17,180 nucleotides of DNA from Ferrovibrio sp035304305. Lineage in GTDB: Bacteria > Pseudomonadota > Alphaproteobacteria > Ferrovibrionales > Ferrovibrionaceae. The first letter of the stretch is position 1. Each line of letters starts with the position of its first letter. The translations under genes and the position numbers were made by a program. The notes under the pieces are model-generated. The model was given only the letters and a program-made list of their open reading frames with translations, ran no database searches and was not told the origin of the DNA. This document shows, piece by piece, positions 1 to 7,819 of the stretch. The stretch covers positions 1 to 17,180 of the forward strand of contig NZ_DATGQG010000108.1 in NCBI RefSeq assembly GCF_035304305.1, written 5' to 3'.

Positions 1-1
1 C

Positions 2-976
2 AGGCTTGAGGACCGCATCGCCGCCGAGGCCGCGGCAGAAACCGACCGACTGGTTGCCTCCTGGCAGGCGGACCCGGCAACGCGGCCGGACCTACTCTTT
101 ACCTACCATGTGTATCATAAGGCCGCCGACTATCTCGGGCCGGCGCTGAAGGCCCGCCTGGCGGTGCCTTACGTGATTGCCGAGGCATCGATTGCACCGA
201 AGCGCCGGAACGGTCCCTGGGCAAAGGGCTACGTACAGGCTGAAGCGGCGATCCGGGCCGCTGATGCACTGCTGGCCATCACCGAACTGGATCGCGTCTG
301 CCTTGCCAGCTTCGCCGGAGGAGAGAAGGTGTCCCTTCTGCCGCCCTTCCTCGATCCGGCGCCGTATCGCGCCGCCGCCGCGGAGCGCGACGAGCACCGC
401 AGAATGCTGGCGGGCCGCTTCGGACTTGATCCGCACAAACCCTGGCTGCTCGCGGTCGGGATGATGCGCGCTGGCGACAAACTCGCCTCCTATGCCTGCC
501 TTGCCGAGGCGTTATCACTCGCGTCCGGCAGGCCATTTCAGATGATCGTCGTCGGTGACGGACCCGAGCGCACGGCCGTCGAACACGCCTTTGCCGGCAC
601 GAACACCTGCTTTCTCGGGCAGCAGGACGCGGACGGTCTGGCGCGGATCTACGCCGCCTGCGACCTGTATGTCTGGCCTGCGGTCAATGAAGCCTACGGG
701 CTTGCTCTCCTGGAAGCCCAGGCCGCCGGACTGCCGGTGCTCTCGGTCAGAACCCGCGGCGTGCCCGATATCGTCCGTCATGGCGAAACCGGCTGGCTGA
801 TCGAGGATCATTCGCCCCGCGCGATGGCGGAGGCATTGCGCGAACTGCTGGCGCAACCACCGCAGCTTGCACAGATGTCCCGTGCCGCCGCCGACCATGT
901 TGGCTCTCACCTTTCCATGGCCATGGCCCGGAAACGTCTCGCGGCGCTGTTCCGCCACCTCGGATTGCCGCAATGA
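2..976 (+). CDS. GT4-family glycosyltransferase, 5' end cut by window edge
   Basis: The frame is open to the left edge, so the N-terminus lies outside the window and the GTG at 110 is only an internal valine codon; 324 residues are visible. The C-terminal half is a typical GT-B donor-binding domain: a VGDGPER segment (about residues 183-190) and the GT4 hallmark EAYGLALLE (residues 230-238), with the E-x7-E pair that contacts the nucleotide-sugar donor, followed by AGLPV. GT4 enzymes are retaining cytosolic glycosyltransferases that use nucleotide sugars; the acceptor and sugar here cannot be read. Its stop overlaps the next gene's start by 4 nt (ATGA at 973-976), implying translational coupling to a phosphatase. 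GT4 proteins usually have 350-420 residues, so perhaps 30-100 are missing. Family assignment is firm; specificity is unknown. Confidence 0.88.
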   Translation, partial: RLEDRIAAEAAAETDRLVASWQADPATRPDLLFTYHVYHKAADYLGPALKARLAVPYVIAEASIAPKRRNGPWAKGYVQAEAAIRAADALLAITELDRVCLASFAGGEKVSLLPPFLDPAPYRAAAAERDEHRRMLAGRFGLDPHKPWLLAVGMMRAGDKLASYACLAEALSLASGRPFQMIVVGDGPERTAVEHAFAGTNTCFLGQQDADGLARIYAACDLYVWPAVNEAYGLALLEAQAAGLPVLSVRTRGVPDIVRHGETGWLIEDHSPRAMAEALRELLAQPPQLAQMSRAAADHVGSHLSMAMARKRLAALFRHLGLPQ

Positions 977-1554
977 CCCGCCTCGTCCTCCTGCGCCATG
1001 CCGCAACAGGGTGGAATACCGACCACCGCCTGCAGGGCCGCGCCGACCTGCCGCTTTCCGATGCGGGGCGCGCCAGCCTCTTCGGGCGACGGGTTCCCGA
1101 GGCCTATGCGAGGCGAAAGTGGTATGTCAGCCCGCTGCAGCGTGCCAGGGAAACGGCCGACCTGTTGCATCTGCCTGCCGCAGTTGAACCGGCCCTGATC
1201 GAAATGGATTGGGGGCAATACGAAGGACGGACTGTCGCCGAATTGCGGACGCAGTACGGCGAGGCATTCACGACCGAAGAGGCGCGGGGGCTCGATTTTC
1301 AGCCGCCGCGGGGCGAGAGCCCGCGCCAGGTACAGCAACGCCTGCTGCCCTGGCTGCGCAGCCTGGCCGAAGCTGGCGTGGATTGTGGTGCCGTTACCCA
1401 TAAGGGTGTGATCCGCGCCGTGCTGGCGGCGGCCTATGGCTGGCCGATGATCGGCAAGCCTCCCGTCAGGCTCGACTGGACCTGCCTGCATGAATTCCGT
1501 ATTGCTGCCGATGGCCGCCCGCAGCCGCTGGCCATGAACATTCCCTTGGAGTGA
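973..1554 (+). CDS. histidine-phosphatase superfamily (phosphoglycerate mutase-like) phosphatase
   Basis: The 193-residue protein opens with LVLLRHAATGWN, the RHG-type active site in its RHA variant, with R8 and the phospho-accepting H9. Other expected residues are present: R57 in SPLQRA, the acidic EMDWGQYEG segment (77-85), PPRGESP (111-117) and the second catalytic histidine H143 in VTHKGVIRAV. All point to an active, cytosolic single-domain phosphatase of the CobC/GpmB/GpgP type rather than a true mutase. It lies between two glycosyltransferase genes, overlapping the first by 4 nt and sitting 4 nt before the second. Its substrate may therefore be a phosphorylated sugar or glycoside, as for glucosyl-3-phosphoglycerate phosphatase. 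That is inference; alpha-ribazole phosphatase is less likely because no cobalamin genes are nearby. Confidence 0.9.
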   Translation: MTRLVLLRHAATGWNTDHRLQGRADLPLSDAGRASLFGRRVPEAYARRKWYVSPLQRARETADLLHLPAAVEPALIEMDWGQYEGRTVAELRTQYGEAFTTEEARGLDFQPPRGESPRQVQQRLLPWLRSLAEAGVDCGAVTHKGVIRAVLAAAYGWPMIGKPPVRLDWTCLHEFRIAADGRPQPLAMNIPLE

Positions 1555-1558
1555 ACCG

Positions 1559-2713
1559 ATGGCCGCACCAGGCGTGATGATCTATGTCCAGCATCTTCTG
1601 GGCGTCGGCCATTTGCACCGCGTTTCTGCCATCGCCCGGGCGATGGCACGAAACGGCTTCGCGACTACGCTGGTTTCAGGCGGAATGCCGGACCCGACGC
1701 TGCATGGACTCGAGGGCATACGCTTTATCCAGCTGCCCCCCGCCCGTGCACAGGATTCCAGCTTCCGCGTCCTGCTGGACGAGCATGACGTACCGGTGAC
1801 GGATGAATGGCGAGCCATGCGTCTGGCGCGCCTGCAGGCCGTGTTCGACGAAGTTGCACCCGATGTCCTGCTGACGGAACTGTTCCCCTTCGGCCGCCGC
1901 CCGATGCGGTTCGAGTTGCTGCCCCTGCTTGCCCGCATCCGTGAACGCCGGCCGAAACCGCTGGTCTTCTGTTCGGTGCGGGACATCCTGGTCGACCGCA
2001 GCAAGCCGGAGCGCGATCTCGATTCCATTGCGTGGCTGCAGCAGCATTACGATGGCGCCTTCATCCACGGCGACCCCGCCATCGTTCCGTTCGAGAAGAC
2101 CTTTCCGCTCGCCGACCGCATCCGGGACCAGCTGGAATATACCGGCTATATTGTCGAGCAGCATGACATCCCCCAAACCGGGGCCGGAGAAGGAGAAGTG
2201 CTGGTTTCGGCGGGTGGTGGGGCGGTGGGCCTGCCGCTGTTCCGCACGGCACTGGCGGCTAAACCCCTGTCCGCCGCACGCGACCGGCAATGGCGCATTC
2301 TGGTCAGTCGCCAGGAAAATACCGCCGCCGTCGAGGAACTCCGGCAACTCGCCGGGCCGGGCGTGATCATCGAGCCGGTGCGGCCCGACTTTCCCGGCAT
2401 GCTGCGGCACTGCCTGCTGTCGATCAGCAAGGCCGGGTACAATACCGTGATGGAAACGCTGGCGAGCCGCGCGCGCGCGGTCGTCGTGCCCTTTGCCGGC
2501 GGCGAGGAAACCGAACAGGCGCTGCGCGCCAACCTTCTGGCCGAACGCGGCCTGCTTCAGGTGGTCCGCGAAAGCGGACTGACGCCCCAGCGCCTTGCAG
2601 ACGCAATCGGTGCAGCCCTGGCCTCGGCTCCGACCACAGCCGGCATCCGCCTCGACGGTGCCGACGAAACCGTCCGGCTGGTACGGCACCATCTCGCTCG
2701 ACGCAGCCCCTGA
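1559..2713 (+). CDS. MurG/COG4671-like glycosyltransferase
   Basis: This 384-residue protein has a GT-B architecture. The N-terminal glycine-rich loop contains GVGHLHR (15-21), as in the GT28 acceptor domain. The C-terminal donor domain has SAGGGAVG (217-224), SISKAGYNTVMETL (288-301) and PFAGGEETEQ (311-320), matching the MurG-like donor-binding region. It resembles the COG4671 group of 'predicted glycosyl transferases', which to my knowledge has no well-defined substrate. There is no signal peptide or clear membrane helix, so it is cytosolic or peripherally membrane bound. The ATG at 1559 is supported by a GGAG at 1548-1551, 7 nt upstream. The gene follows the phosphatase by 4 nt and precedes the deacetylase by 1 nt. 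It is not MurG itself, since no peptidoglycan genes surround it. Confidence 0.85.
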   Translation: MAAPGVMIYVQHLLGVGHLHRVSAIARAMARNGFATTLVSGGMPDPTLHGLEGIRFIQLPPARAQDSSFRVLLDEHDVPVTDEWRAMRLARLQAVFDEVAPDVLLTELFPFGRRPMRFELLPLLARIRERRPKPLVFCSVRDILVDRSKPERDLDSIAWLQQHYDGAFIHGDPAIVPFEKTFPLADRIRDQLEYTGYIVEQHDIPQTGAGEGEVLVSAGGGAVGLPLFRTALAAKPLSAARDRQWRILVSRQENTAAVEELRQLAGPGVIIEPVRPDFPGMLRHCLLSISKAGYNTVMETLASRARAVVVPFAGGEETEQALRANLLAERGLLQVVRESGLTPQRLADAIGAALASAPTTAGIRLDGADETVRLVRHHLARRSP

Positions 2714-2714
2714 C

Positions 2715-3506
2715 ATGACGCTCCTGGCTTCCCTGCGGGACGAATGGACGGCACTGGAAGCCGAGCTCGACCTTTGGGCAGAAGCCGGTCGGGTGGCCAG
2801 CTTCTGGTGGCGGGATGACGATGCCACCGATGTCACGCCGCCCCTTGAAAGGCTGCTGCGCCTGAAGGACAGCACCCGGACACCCCTCACCCTTGCCGTC
2901 ATACCCGGGTTGGCAACCGAGGCCCTCGCCAGCCGGCTGGACGGTTCCCCGGGACTGACGGTCGTTCAGCATGGCTTCGCTCACCGCAATCATGCTCCCG
3001 CAGGCGAGAAGAAATGCGAGTTCCCGGCTTCCCGGCCGCTGCAGCAGCGGATCGACGACCTCCGGGCCGGCGAGAAGAGCCTGGGCACGCTGTTCCCCCG
3101 GCGGCTCCGGGTACTGGTGCCGCCGTGGAACCGGATCGCGGACATGGCCGGTGATCTGGCGACCATGGGCTTCATCGCGCTTTCCGGCTTCGGCCTGCGC
3201 CGCCATCCCTTTGCCGCGCCGGGGCTGATCCAGCTGAACACCCATATCGACCCGGTAGACTGGCGCGGCGGAGACGTCACCTCCGGTTGCCGCACGGCCC
3301 TGAAACAGGCGGTACTCTGCCTGCAGCGGCAACGCGGCGATGTTGCACTGCAACAACCCCTCGGGCTGCTCACCCACCATCTCCGGCATGATGACACGGG
3401 CTGGGATTTCATCGCCGCTTTTGTTGAGCTCATCGGCCGCCATCCCGGAGCCGAATGGACCGGGCTGGAGCGGGCTCTGAAGATCGGCCTGCCCCCGAGG
3501 CCGTAA
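2715..3506 (+). CDS. polysaccharide deacetylase-like (CE4/NodB-type) protein
   Basis: From the ATG at 2715 the protein has 263 residues. The frame is open further upstream, but 2715 lies 1 nt after the preceding stop and the protein alignment begins there naturally. CE4 features in order: an aspartate-rich WRDDDA (32-37) in place of TFDDG, the histidine motif QHGFAHRNH (85-93) for metal binding, PPWNR (136-140) like motif 3 RPP(Y/W), THIDPVDW (176-183) and LLTHHLRHDD (218-227). CE4 enzymes remove N- or O-acetyl groups from sugars using a divalent metal. No signal peptide is visible, so it should act in the cytosol, probably on a glycan precursor made by the adjacent glycosyltransferases rather than on finished wall polymer. 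Family call is good; substrate unknown. Confidence 0.82.
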   Translation: MTLLASLRDEWTALEAELDLWAEAGRVASFWWRDDDATDVTPPLERLLRLKDSTRTPLTLAVIPGLATEALASRLDGSPGLTVVQHGFAHRNHAPAGEKKCEFPASRPLQQRIDDLRAGEKSLGTLFPRRLRVLVPPWNRIADMAGDLATMGFIALSGFGLRRHPFAAPGLIQLNTHIDPVDWRGGDVTSGCRTALKQAVLCLQRQRGDVALQQPLGLLTHHLRHDDTGWDFIAAFVELIGRHPGAEWTGLERALKIGLPPRP

Positions 3507-3516
3507 TCTTCCTGTC

Positions 3517-4026
3517 ATGACAACCTTCTATTACCCGGCATCCCGCCTCTGGCCAGACTATCTCCGGTCCGCCATCGGCCTCGCCTTCTGCCTGGGACTA
3601 ATGTTGTTTGCCGAGCCCCAATCTGTCATTTTCGTCCTGTTGGCTGGCTCGGGCCTGCTTTTTGCCTGGCTTGGCGTCATGACCTTGTGGCGTCAGCAGA
3701 TCGAGGTTGAACTCGACGCGTCGGGGATTGCATTGCTCAACCGGTGGGGATTCCGTCGTCGCGTGAATATGCCCTGGTCTGATCTGACCGCCGTGGATCT
3801 GCGTTATTACTCCACGCGACGGGACCGGAGTGAGGGATGGCTGCAATTGACTGTTAAGGCATCTCAGGCGCGATTGCGGGTCGACAGCAACCTGCTCGGC
3901 TTTCCGCAGCTTGTGCAGGCGGCAGTGGCAGCCGCCGACCGGCAACAGCTTGCGCTCAGCCCCATGACGCGTGCCAACGTGGAGCGAATGGCCGACATGG
4001 TCCGCCGGCAGGGGGATGGGCCATGA
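3517..4026 (+). CDS. small two-helix membrane protein, possible bacterial PH-like domain
   Basis: The 169-residue protein has two adjacent hydrophobic segments (about 18-33 and 36-56) separated by a short AEPQS turn, so it is probably an inner-membrane hairpin. The soluble C-terminal part (about 60-150) is predicted from its pattern to be mostly beta strands: IEVELDASGIALLNRWG, then MPWSDLTAVDL, then LQLTVKASQARLRV. That order, with strands and a W-x-D-L segment after a two-helix anchor, resembles bacterial PH-like (DUF304/YdbT-type) proteins; this is a weak family inference. By eye it uses fewer GC-ending codons than its neighbours. It lies 10 nt after the deacetylase and overlaps the ABC ATPase start by 4 nt (4023-4026), so it is co-expressed with both. 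No strong ribosome binding site precedes the ATG. Function unknown. Confidence 0.8.
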   Translation: MTTFYYPASRLWPDYLRSAIGLAFCLGLMLFAEPQSVIFVLLAGSGLLFAWLGVMTLWRQQIEVELDASGIALLNRWGFRRRVNMPWSDLTAVDLRYYSTRRDRSEGWLQLTVKASQARLRVDSNLLGFPQLVQAAVAAADRQQLALSPMTRANVERMADMVRRQGDGP

Positions 4027-5909
4027 CCAGTAACGTGCTTGAGGTCGAGGATCTCCAGGTCCATTTCACGCTTCCGGAAGGCCTGCTCAAGGCGGTCAAT
4101 GGCGTCAGCTTCCGCATCCCCCAGGGGGGCACCGTAGCTCTGGTGGGAGAGTCTGGTTCGGGCAAGTCCGTCGTCAGCCAGAGCATCATGGGAATCCTGC
4201 CCCGCATCGCGCGCATTGCCGGTGGCAGCATCCGGTTCTTCGATCCGCTCGCGCCCTCGACGCCAATCGACATTGCGCAGTTGCGCCCTGGCAGCAGTGC
4301 GATGCGCCAGCTCCAGGGCGGCCGCATATCGATCATTTTCCAGGAGCCGATGACCTCGCTGAGCCCGCTGCACACGATCGGCGACCAGGTCACCGAGGCC
4401 CTGCACCTGCACCGAAAGTCCACGCCGGCGGAAGGTCGCGAGATCGCGACCGAGATGCTGCGCCTCGTTGGCTTCCCCGATCCGCAGCGCGCCATGCGGA
4501 CCTATGCTTTCGAGCTGTCCGGCGGGCTGCGGCAGCGCGCCATGATCGCCATGGCTCTGGTCTGCCGACCGGCCCTGCTGATTGCCGACGAGCCCACCAC
4601 GGCGCTCGATGTCACGATCCAGGCCCAGATCCTTAAACTCATCAAGGACCTGCAGACCGAACTCGGCATGGCGGTACTGATGATCACCCACGACCTCGGC
4701 GTCGTGGCCAACATGGCTGATGAGATCGTCGTCATGTATCATGGGCAGGTGATGGAGCGCGGCTCCCTGCACGACATCTTCCGTGACCCGCAACATCCTT
4801 ATCTGCGTGCCCTGCTGAACGCGGTACCCCGCTTCGACATGAAGCCCGGGGAACGGCTGGTGCCCATTCGCGAAATCAAGGCGGAAGTCGGCAGCCTTCT
4901 GCGGTCCAAACCGCGCAGAGCGCCCGCGGCCGGAGAGCCGCTTCTTGAGGTCAACCACGTTTCGAAAAGCTTCACCCTGCGCAAGGGCGGCCTTTTCGGT
5001 GGCGGGCATGCAACCCGCGTTCTTGCGGTCGATGACATCTCCTTTTCCATCCAGCCCGGCGAATGCCTCGGCCTGGTCGGGGAGTCCGGCTGCGGCAAGA
5101 CCACGGCAAGCAAGCTGATTCTGCGCGCGCTTGCGCCCGACAGCGGCAGCATCCGCTTTCATGACGGCGACCGCATGGTCGATGTGCTCGCCCTGAAGGA
5201 CGAAGAGCTATTCTCCTATCGCCGCAAGGTCCAGTTCATCTTCCAGGATCCCTTCTCGTCACTCAATCCGCGCATGACCGTCCTCGACATCATCTCCGAA
5301 CCGATGGTCATCCATGGTATCGGCGACGCGGATGAACGCTTCGAGCGGGTCAAGGAACTGATGACCCTGGTCGGCCTGGATACCCGCTTCATGCGGCGCT
5401 ACCCTCATTCCTTTTCGGGCGGGCAACGTCAGCGCATCGGTATCGCGCGGGCCCTCGCGCTGCAGCCGGACGTGCTGATTTGCGACGAGCCGGTTTCCGC
5501 ACTCGATGTGTCGATCCAGGCCCAGATCCTCAATCTTCTGAAGGATCTGCAGAAGGAGCTTGGCCTGACCTACCTGTTCATTTCGCACAATCTCGCCGTT
5601 GTCGACTACATCGCCGACCGGATTGCGGTGATGTGCGCTGGCCGCCTGGTGGAGATCGCGCCGCGGGCCGCGCTTTTCTCCAACCCTGTCCATCCTTACA
5701 CCCGGGCGCTTCTGTCCGCGGTGCCGAAGCCGGATCCGGACAGCCGTCTGGACCTGCACTTCCTGATGGAAGGAAAGGCGTCGGACCCCACGGCCTGGCC
5801 CCATCCCTTCACGATCGACAATGCGGCCCGGCCGCGTATGGTCGAAATCGGCGACGGACACTTCGTGCGCGCCGCCGAGAATGCCGACCTTCGGGAACTT
5901 GTCGCATGA
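4023..5909 (+). CDS. dipeptide/oligosaccharide-type ABC importer, double ATPase subunit (YejF/DppD-DppF fusion type)
   Basis: The 628-residue protein carries two complete ABC ATPase domains, as in YejF, GsiA and DdpD-DdpF fusions. Domain 1: Walker A GESGSGKS (42-49), signature LSGGLRQR (165-172), Walker B LLIADEP (185-191), switch H223. Domain 2: Walker A GESGCGKT (353-360), signature FSGGQRQR (464-471), Walker B VLICDEP (484-490), switch H522. Each ends with the HPY-(L/T)-RALL-AVP region typical of the peptide/nickel family (oligo_HPY). A tail after residue 570 adds about 58 residues. Cytosolic, it would energise the two permeases encoded downstream. An AGGGGGA-like purine run in the preceding gene (about 4010-4017) may serve as ribosome binding site. 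All catalytic motifs look intact. Confidence 0.95.
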   Translation: MTSNVLEVEDLQVHFTLPEGLLKAVNGVSFRIPQGGTVALVGESGSGKSVVSQSIMGILPRIARIAGGSIRFFDPLAPSTPIDIAQLRPGSSAMRQLQGGRISIIFQEPMTSLSPLHTIGDQVTEALHLHRKSTPAEGREIATEMLRLVGFPDPQRAMRTYAFELSGGLRQRAMIAMALVCRPALLIADEPTTALDVTIQAQILKLIKDLQTELGMAVLMITHDLGVVANMADEIVVMYHGQVMERGSLHDIFRDPQHPYLRALLNAVPRFDMKPGERLVPIREIKAEVGSLLRSKPRRAPAAGEPLLEVNHVSKSFTLRKGGLFGGGHATRVLAVDDISFSIQPGECLGLVGESGCGKTTASKLILRALAPDSGSIRFHDGDRMVDVLALKDEELFSYRRKVQFIFQDPFSSLNPRMTVLDIISEPMVIHGIGDADERFERVKELMTLVGLDTRFMRRYPHSFSGGQRQRIGIARALALQPDVLICDEPVSALDVSIQAQILNLLKDLQKELGLTYLFISHNLAVVDYIADRIAVMCAGRLVEIAPRAALFSNPVHPYTRALLSAVPKPDPDSRLDLHFLMEGKASDPTAWPHPFTIDNAARPRMVEIGDGHFVRAAENADLRELVA

Positions 5910-7804
5910 AATCCGTCATCGCCCTGATATCCGCGATCCTGCCGCTGATTGCATTGCCGGCCGCACAGGCGCAGACCGAGCTTCAGGAGATCCCCGCGCT
6001 GACGGCGGAGGTGGCGGCCGGCCGGCTGCCGCCGGTCGATCAGCGTCTTCCCGCAGAACCGCTTAGGGTGGCCTTCACCGCGCCTGCCGAAGCGGGACGG
6101 CATGGCGGCGAGATTCGCACCCTGATCGGACGGGCCCGCGACCTGCGGCTCCTGAGCGTGATCGGCTACACCCGCCTCGTCGTGTACAACGAAAAATTCG
6201 AAATCGTTCCCGACCTGGTCGAGAGCTACACCGTAGAGGACGAACGCGTTTTCACTTTCCGGCTGCGGCAGGGCCACCGCTGGTCCGACGGCCAGCCGTT
6301 CACGACCGAGGACTTCCGCTATTACTGGGAAGACGTCGCCAACAACAAGGACCTGAGTCCGTCGGGGCCGCCCATCGCCCTTCTTGTCGACGGTGATCCG
6401 CCGCAGGTCACCTTTCCCGACCCCCACACCGTGCGCTATGAGTGGTCGAAGCGGAATCCCTATTTCCTGCCGCGGCTGGCCGGAGCCGCGCCGCTCTATA
6501 TCTACCGTCCCGCCCACTACATGAAGAAGTTCCACGCCCGCTATGCCGATCCGGCTGAGCTGCAGCGTGTGGTGACGGCGGCGAAGCAGCGAAACTGGGC
6601 CGCCCTGCATAACCGGCTCGACAACATGTACGAGTCGGACAACCCAGACCTGCCTTCGCTGGACCCATGGGTCATTGCGACACGGCCGCCGGCGATCCGC
6701 TTCCTGGCCCAGCGCAATCCGTTCTATCACCGCGTCGATCCGAATGGTCTGCAGCTGCCCTATCTGGACCGGATCGTCCTCACCCAGGCCGATGGCAAGC
6801 TGATTCCCGCCAAGGCCGGCGCCGGCGAAGCCGACCTGCAGTTCCGTACCATCAGCTTCAACAACTTCACCTTCCTGAAGGAGAACGAGAAGCGGGCCGG
6901 CTACAAGACGCTGCTCTGGCGTACCGCGAAAGGCTCCCATTTCGCGCTGTTCCCGAACCTCAACTGCAACGATCCGACCTGGCGTGACGTGCTGCGCCAG
7001 CCGGCCTTCCGTCAGGCGCTCTCGCTGGCGATCGACCGCCAGGCCATCAACGAGACGCTGTTCTTCGGCCTGGCTCTGGAATCCAACAACACCGTTCTGC
7101 CCGACAGCCCGCTGTTCCGTCCGGAATACCAGACCCGCAATGCGACCTATGATCCCGCCGCGGCGAACAGGCTGCTCGATGAGCTCGGCCTGACCAAACG
7201 CGACGGCAACGGCATTCGTCTGCTGCCCGACGGCCGGCCGGTGGAGATCATCGTTGAAACCGCCGGCGAAGACACGGAACAGACCGACATTCTGGAGCTG
7301 ATCGGCGAAAACTGGCTCAAGGTCGGGATCAAGCTGTTTGCCAAGCCGAGCCAGCGCGACATTGTCCGCAACCGCATCTTCTCCGGTGAGGCAATCATGT
7401 CGGTCTGGACCGGGCTGGAAAACGGCCTCGCCCGGGCCGATACGATCCCCAGCGAGCTGGCCCCCACCTCGCAGTACGGGCTGCAATGGCCGAAATGGGG
7501 ACAGTGGTATGAAACCCGCGGCCAGTCCGGCGAACCGGTTGACCTGCCGGCGGCGCGTGAACTGTTCGACCTGTTCGAACGCTGGCTGGAGGCGAACAGC
7601 GCGCAGGAACGCGAACAGATCTGGCACCGCATGCTGTCGATCCATGCCGAGCAGACTTTCACCATCGGCGTGATCAGCGGCGTCTTCCAGCCGGTGGTGA
7701 TCAACAAGAAGCTGGCCAATGTGCCAAAGGAAGGCGTGTTCAACTGGGATCCGGGGGCATTCGTCGGCATCTACAGGCCGGAAACCTTCTGGATGCGTCC
7801 GTAA
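5906..7804 (+). CDS. family-5 ABC transporter periplasmic substrate-binding protein
   Basis: The ATG at 5906 overlaps the ATPase stop by 4 nt and begins a clear Sec signal peptide: charged K2, hydrophobic ISAILPLIALPAA, then AQA cleavage after about residue 22. There is no lipobox cysteine, so it should be a soluble periplasmic protein. At 632 residues it is longer than DppA/OppA (about 540) and in the size range of YejA and of family-5 proteins that bind oligosaccharides. Family-5 features include LVESYTVEDERVFTFRLRQG near residues 105-125, WSDGQPFTTEDFRYYWED and FRQALSLAIDR. A tryptophan-rich segment, PTSQYGLQWPKWGQWYE (about 521-537), typifies a subgroup common in alphaproteobacteria. Ligand cannot be read from sequence: peptide, opine-like or oligosaccharide are all possible. 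The family call is secure. Confidence 0.93.
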   Translation: MKSVIALISAILPLIALPAAQAQTELQEIPALTAEVAAGRLPPVDQRLPAEPLRVAFTAPAEAGRHGGEIRTLIGRARDLRLLSVIGYTRLVVYNEKFEIVPDLVESYTVEDERVFTFRLRQGHRWSDGQPFTTEDFRYYWEDVANNKDLSPSGPPIALLVDGDPPQVTFPDPHTVRYEWSKRNPYFLPRLAGAAPLYIYRPAHYMKKFHARYADPAELQRVVTAAKQRNWAALHNRLDNMYESDNPDLPSLDPWVIATRPPAIRFLAQRNPFYHRVDPNGLQLPYLDRIVLTQADGKLIPAKAGAGEADLQFRTISFNNFTFLKENEKRAGYKTLLWRTAKGSHFALFPNLNCNDPTWRDVLRQPAFRQALSLAIDRQAINETLFFGLALESNNTVLPDSPLFRPEYQTRNATYDPAAANRLLDELGLTKRDGNGIRLLPDGRPVEIIVETAGEDTEQTDILELIGENWLKVGIKLFAKPSQRDIVRNRIFSGEAIMSVWTGLENGLARADTIPSELAPTSQYGLQWPKWGQWYETRGQSGEPVDLPAARELFDLFERWLEANSAQEREQIWHRMLSIHAEQTFTIGVISGVFQPVVINKKLANVPKEGVFNWDPGAFVGIYRPETFWMRP

Positions 7805-7819
7805 GCCGGTGCCGAACGC

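Noticed and set aside
110..976. GTG at 110 as the true start of the first glycosyltransferase
   Set aside because: The frame continues open to the left edge with protein-like sequence (LLFTYHVYHK), no ribosome binding site precedes it, and a start here would truncate the acceptor domain.
2595..2714. N-terminal extension of the deacetylase to 2595
   Set aside because: The extension overlaps the glycosyltransferase by about 119 nt and reads as an unrelated frame. ATG 2715 lies directly after the upstream stop and begins a plausible domain.
1676..2902. Long minus-strand open frame opposite the COG4671-like gene, and similar frames at 2424-3518 and 3864-5162
   Set aside because: All lie opposite genes with clear conserved motifs and span several genes without family signatures; composition fits reversed high-G+C codons.
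4615..5531. A 19-nt direct repeat, cgatccaggcccagatcct, in the ATPase gene
   Set aside because: It encodes the same SIQAQIL-type conserved segment in each of the two ABC domains, so it reflects domain homology and not a mobile or regulatory repeat.
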